Shown: one piece after another, positions 61,437 to 64,000 of the stretch
Numbering within the stretch: the first letter of the stretch is position 1
How the letters are laid out: each line of letters opens with the position of its first letter
Source of the DNA: Mucilaginibacter rivuli
GTDB lineage: Bacteria; Bacteroidota; Bacteroidia; Sphingobacteriales; Sphingobacteriaceae
Reading direction: 5' to 3'
DNA length: 64,000 nucleotides
Assembly: GCF_019391655.1 (NCBI RefSeq)
Contig: NZ_JAHXPQ010000005.1
Coordinates: 248,001-312,000, forward strand
Translations under genes and position numbers: made by a program
The notes under the pieces: generated by a model
Told to the model about the DNA's origin: nothing
What the model saw: only the letters and a program-made list of their open reading frames with translations
Database searches by the model: none

Positions 61437-63212
61437 ATGCGTAAACTACTTTTACTTCTCAGCGTAGTAGCTGTATTCCAGGCTTGCAAACCAAAAGCTG
61501 ATGCCCCACCGCCGGCCAATAAAGAATTGGCTAAACTATTTGACAGCTATTTTGAAGGCTACCTTAAATTGAACCCGCTCACAGCCACCAGCATTGGCGA
61601 TAAGCGCTACAATGATCAATTGCCTAATGATGGCTCGCAGGCTTATATAAAAGAAGCAAGTAAATTTTATAATGACTATTTGGGTAAGATAAATTTCTTC
61701 GCAGATATTAATTTAAATGAACAGGACAAACTCTCGTACGATATTTTTGTGTACGAAATGAAGATCAATGCCGATTATTTCAAATACCATTTTGAGTACC
61801 TGCCCTTTAACCAAATGTTTGCCCTTCCGCTTACCATTGGCCAGTTTGGTTCAGGATCGAGCGCGCAGCCATTTAAAACTGTTAAGGACTACGATGACTG
61901 GCTGAAACGCCTCTCGGCCTTTGCCCTTTGGGCCGATACCGCCAAAGCCAATTTCAGCAAAGGCATTAAAGCCGGCGATGCATTACCTAAAGCATTGGTG
62001 GTAAAAATGATACCGCAAATGGAGAGCATGGTGGTTACCGACCCTGCCAAAAGTTTGTTCTACACCCCCATCACTACTTTCCCTAAATACTTTTCGGAGG
62101 CCGACAAAAAGCGCCTGACCGAAGATTACAAAAAAGCTATTATGACGGCAGTTGTACCCACCTACAAAGGCCTGGGCGATTACCTGAAGAATGAATACCT
62201 GCCACACGCACGTACAACATCCGGTTTCTCGGCAATGCCCGATGGCGCGGCTATGTACACCTACCTGGTAAAACAGCAAACCACTACCGATAAAACACCC
62301 GACGAGATCTATAAGTTAGGCCTTAGCGAAGTAGCACGTATCCGTGGCGAAATGGACAGCATTAAAAACAAAGTTGGCTTTAAAGGCGATATGAAAGCCT
62401 TCTTCGCATACATGCAAAACGACCCGAAGTTTATGCCTTACAAAACACCTAAAGAGGTGCTGGCAGCTTTTGAAGATATACACCATCGCATGGAGCCGAA
62501 CCTTAAAAAGATGTTTACCAATGTACCTAAAACGCCTTTTGAGATCCGCCAGACCGAAGCATTCCGCGCTGCCTCGGCCAGTGCCGAGTACAACCAGGGC
62601 AGTGCCGATGGCAGCCGTCCGGGTATATTTTATGTACCGATACTGGATGCCACCAAGTTTAATACCACTTCGGGCATGGAATCCTTGTTCCTACACGAAG
62701 CTATACCCGGCCACCATTACCAGATCTCGCTTACGCAAGAGAATACCACACTGCCTAAATTCCGCCGTTTTGGTGGCGATAACGCTTATGTAGAAGGCTG
62801 GGCATTATATTGCGAATCATTAGGTAAAGAGCTTGGCCTCTTTGCCGACCCTTACCAGCACATGGGCGCTTTGGGCGATGAGATGCACCGCGCCATCCGT
62901 TTGGTTGTTGATGTTGCTATCCACACCAAAGGCATGACCCGCGAGCAAGCCATTAAATACATGATGGACAACGAACAGATAAGTGAACAAGGAGCCACTG
63001 CCGAAATTGAGCGTTATATGGGTATACCCGGCCAGGCTTTAGGGTACAAAATAGGCGCCCTGAAGATCCGCGAGCTACGCAACAAGGCCGAAAAAGAACT
63101 GGGTACCAAATTTAGCATCGCCGCTTTCCATAACCAGATACTGAAAGATGGCTCAATGCCGCTGGCTGTTTTGGAGAGTAAGATTGATGCCTGGATAACA
63201 TCACAGAAATAA
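61437..63212 (+). CDS. DUF885 family (putative peptidase) lipoprotein
   Basis: Protein of 591 residues with a lipoprotein signal (MRKLLLLLSVVAVFQAC, lipobox FQAC). The DUF885 signature is near residues 419-428: FLHEAIPGHHYQ, an HExxPGHH zinc-like motif. It is supported by GDNAYVEGWALYCESLGKEL and DEMHRAIRLVVDVAIHTKGMTREQAIKYM, which provide the third Glu ligand and are typical of the family. It is predicted to be a zinc peptidase of the cell envelope; substrates are unknown. It is divergent from padR across 115 bp, with a weaker TATCTTTA -7 box about 28 bp upstream. Confidence 0.92.
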   Translation: MRKLLLLLSVVAVFQACKPKADAPPPANKELAKLFDSYFEGYLKLNPLTATSIGDKRYNDQLPNDGSQAYIKEASKFYNDYLGKINFFADINLNEQDKLSYDIFVYEMKINADYFKYHFEYLPFNQMFALPLTIGQFGSGSSAQPFKTVKDYDDWLKRLSAFALWADTAKANFSKGIKAGDALPKALVVKMIPQMESMVVTDPAKSLFYTPITTFPKYFSEADKKRLTEDYKKAIMTAVVPTYKGLGDYLKNEYLPHARTTSGFSAMPDGAAMYTYLVKQQTTTDKTPDEIYKLGLSEVARIRGEMDSIKNKVGFKGDMKAFFAYMQNDPKFMPYKTPKEVLAAFEDIHHRMEPNLKKMFTNVPKTPFEIRQTEAFRAASASAEYNQGSADGSRPGIFYVPILDATKFNTTSGMESLFLHEAIPGHHYQISLTQENTTLPKFRRFGGDNAYVEGWALYCESLGKELGLFADPYQHMGALGDEMHRAIRLVVDVAIHTKGMTREQAIKYMMDNEQISEQGATAEIERYMGIPGQALGYKIGALKIRELRNKAEKELGTKFSIAAFHNQILKDGSMPLAVLESKIDAWITSQK

Positions 63213-63224
63213 GCATTCCCGGCA

Positions 63225-63308
63225 CGTCATTGCGAGGAACGAAGCAATCCTAAACTGTTAAGGTCGCAAACCTTTCTATCGAAGATTGCTTCGTTCCTCG
63301 CAATGACG
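63225..63308. repeat. Long inverted repeat of the CATTGCGAGGAACGAAGCAA family, copy 2
   Basis: The arms are CGTCATTGCGAGGAACGAAG (continuing CAAT) and its perfect complement, 24 bp each, separated by about 36 bases. It begins 12 bp after the DUF885 stop and could fold into a strong transcript hairpin. It is related to 31765-31868. Confidence 0.9.
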
Positions 63309-63670
63309 GTTTTATTTATTTTGCCATATTCGTAATGCCATACCCATCAATCCACCCAATTCCTTGGGTATTCTTGGGTATTTTCAGGTAAAATCAATAC
63401 CCATCCTTATCAAATTCGTAATTTCACCAACTAAAAAGTCATGCTTGATTTTCCATTGTTGTTTGGCATTGCACCCAACTACGCCGGAATCAAACGGTGG
63501 TATTTGTGGGTATTTTAAAGAACTTTTATATCGCTCTCGCTATGGTTGGTGTTATCACCAGCATGGGTGGTATATGTCGGTGTTATTTCAAATAGGTCTC
63601 GCAAAACCATCCCGAATGAAATCAAAACTACTTACACAAATATACGAAATCCCACCCGCAACCCCACAAA
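63309..63670. other. Noncoding spacer with repeated GGGTATT/AATACCC words
   Basis: About 360 bp without a credible gene. The words TTGGGTATT (twice in tandem), AATACCCAT, GTGGGTATTT, GTGGTATTT and GGTGGTATA occur repeatedly on both strands. The open frame at 63364-63732 runs into the gyrB end antisense and looks like chance. Confidence 0.5.
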
Positions 63671-63694
63671 AAAACCCGCCTAAAGCGGGTTTTC
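63671..63694 (-). terminator. Intrinsic terminator of gyrB
   Basis: AAACCCGC and GCGGGTTT form an 8-bp stem around a short loop. On the minus strand it ends in a run of seven T, about 35 bp after the gyrB stop. Confidence 0.85.
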
Positions 63695-63728
63695 AATATC
63701 CAAAATTCTTGATTCTAACGTCTAAATC

Positions 63729-64000
63729 CTAAGTGTCAATCCTTGCGTAACGCGCGTTCTTCTCAATAAATTCGCGGCGTGGGGCAACATCATCACCCAT
63801 CAGCATGCTAAAGGTATGATCGCACTCGGCGGCGTTTTCAATGGTTACTTTGCGCAGGGTACGGGTGTCGGGGTTCATGGTAGTATCCCACAATTGGTGG
63901 TCGTTCATCTCACCCAAACCTTTATAACGTTGTATGTGTACACTGTCTTCTTTACCGGCACCTTTTAGGCGTTGCACGGCAATATCGCGCTGTACATCGT
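63729..64000 (-). CDS. gyrB: DNA gyrase subunit B, 3' end only
   Basis: The C-terminal about 90 residues are visible; the rest lies beyond the right edge, and the frame stays open to base 64000. The segment has [12 protein letters not shown] followed by [19 protein letters not shown] and the end [19 protein letters not shown], the conserved GyrB C-terminus that contacts GyrA. The PRREFIE and GLGEM motifs agree with GyrB; ParE relatives are close, so a small doubt remains. GyrB provides the ATPase and TOPRIM parts of the supercoiling enzyme. A terminator follows the stop. Confidence 0.9.
   Translation of the reverse strand, partial: DVQRDIAVQRLKGAGKEDSVHIQRYKGLGEMNDHQLWDTTMNPDTRTLRKVTIENAAECDHTFSMLMGDDVAPRREFIEKNARYARIDT

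Noticed and set aside
63364..63732. 122-residue plus-strand open frame
   Set aside because: It crosses the gyrB terminator and the end of gyrB antisense, has no recognisable features, and its composition follows repeated GGGTATT words.
1..64000. tRNA or rRNA genes
   Set aside because: No cloverleaf-like or rRNA-like segment was noticed by eye in the intergenic regions. A tRNAscan or Rfam run would be decisive.

Overview
The window comes from a member of the Bacteroidota, most likely family Sphingobacteriaceae and probably a Mucilaginibacter-like genome. The support is a short-form PurL and a Bacteroidota-type PurM, a type III glutamine synthetase, an Oar-like TonB-dependent receptor, two proteins with type IX secretion (T9SS) C-terminal signals, a TamB/TamL pair, FxVPxxYF-repeat proteins beside an ECF sigma factor, and repeated TAnnTTTG -7 promoter boxes close to start codons. 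I see no rRNA, tRNA, CRISPR array, insertion sequence or prophage. The genes are mostly core or housekeeping, interleaved with lineage-specific membrane and secreted proteins.

Layout. 1-3.0 kb: minus-strand operon purL, yaeR-like, trmN6 (cut by the left edge). 3.1-4.6 kb: a TonB-like protein and a secreted protein. 4.6-10.7 kb: nitrogen block of porin and amtB (minus), divergent glnN (+), then a small membrane protein with a LuxR-type helix-turn-helix. 10.8-18.2 kb: secreted W-rich protein, ClC transporter, purM, tandem paralogous lipoproteins, a GAF-PAS protein with a lone kinase-like H-box, and a UbiD decarboxylase. 18.2-26.6 kb: T9SS surface protein, MBL hydrolase, lpdA, Oar-like receptor. 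26.7-33.8 kb: TauE/SafE with DUF1634, PAP2 phosphatase, amino acid permease, SemiSWEET, Kup. 34.0-41.8 kb: T9SS protein, FAH-M23-bcp operon, EamA half transporter inside inverted repeats, ECF sigma/repeat membrane protein/LTxxQ periplasmic protein operon, class III aminotransferase, and a 40-residue membrane protein. 41.9-47.7 kb: DUF58, trxA, a membrane protein, dnaE. 47.8-57.4 kb: archaemetzincin-like lipoprotein, tamB-tamL, mdh, retropepsin-like protein. 57.4-61.3 kb: a tightly overlapping PadR-led operon of four paralogous membrane proteins and one secreted, membrane-anchored protein. 61.4-64 kb: DUF885 lipoprotein, a repeat-rich spacer, and the 3' end of gyrB.

The best candidate for an undescribed system is the PadR operon at 57416-61321. 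Five cistrons follow padR with start/stop overlaps. Four encode 217-234 residue multi-pass proteins that share an N-terminal cytosolic domain (motif ETYxEVYDH, then a DFGG/EFGG motif). A 17-bp perfect inverted repeat lies just upstream of the padR -7 box and is the probable PadR operator. A second notable locus is the ECF sigma operon at 38147-40082, whose putative anti-sigma protein carries five roughly 30-residue F-VP-YF repeats.
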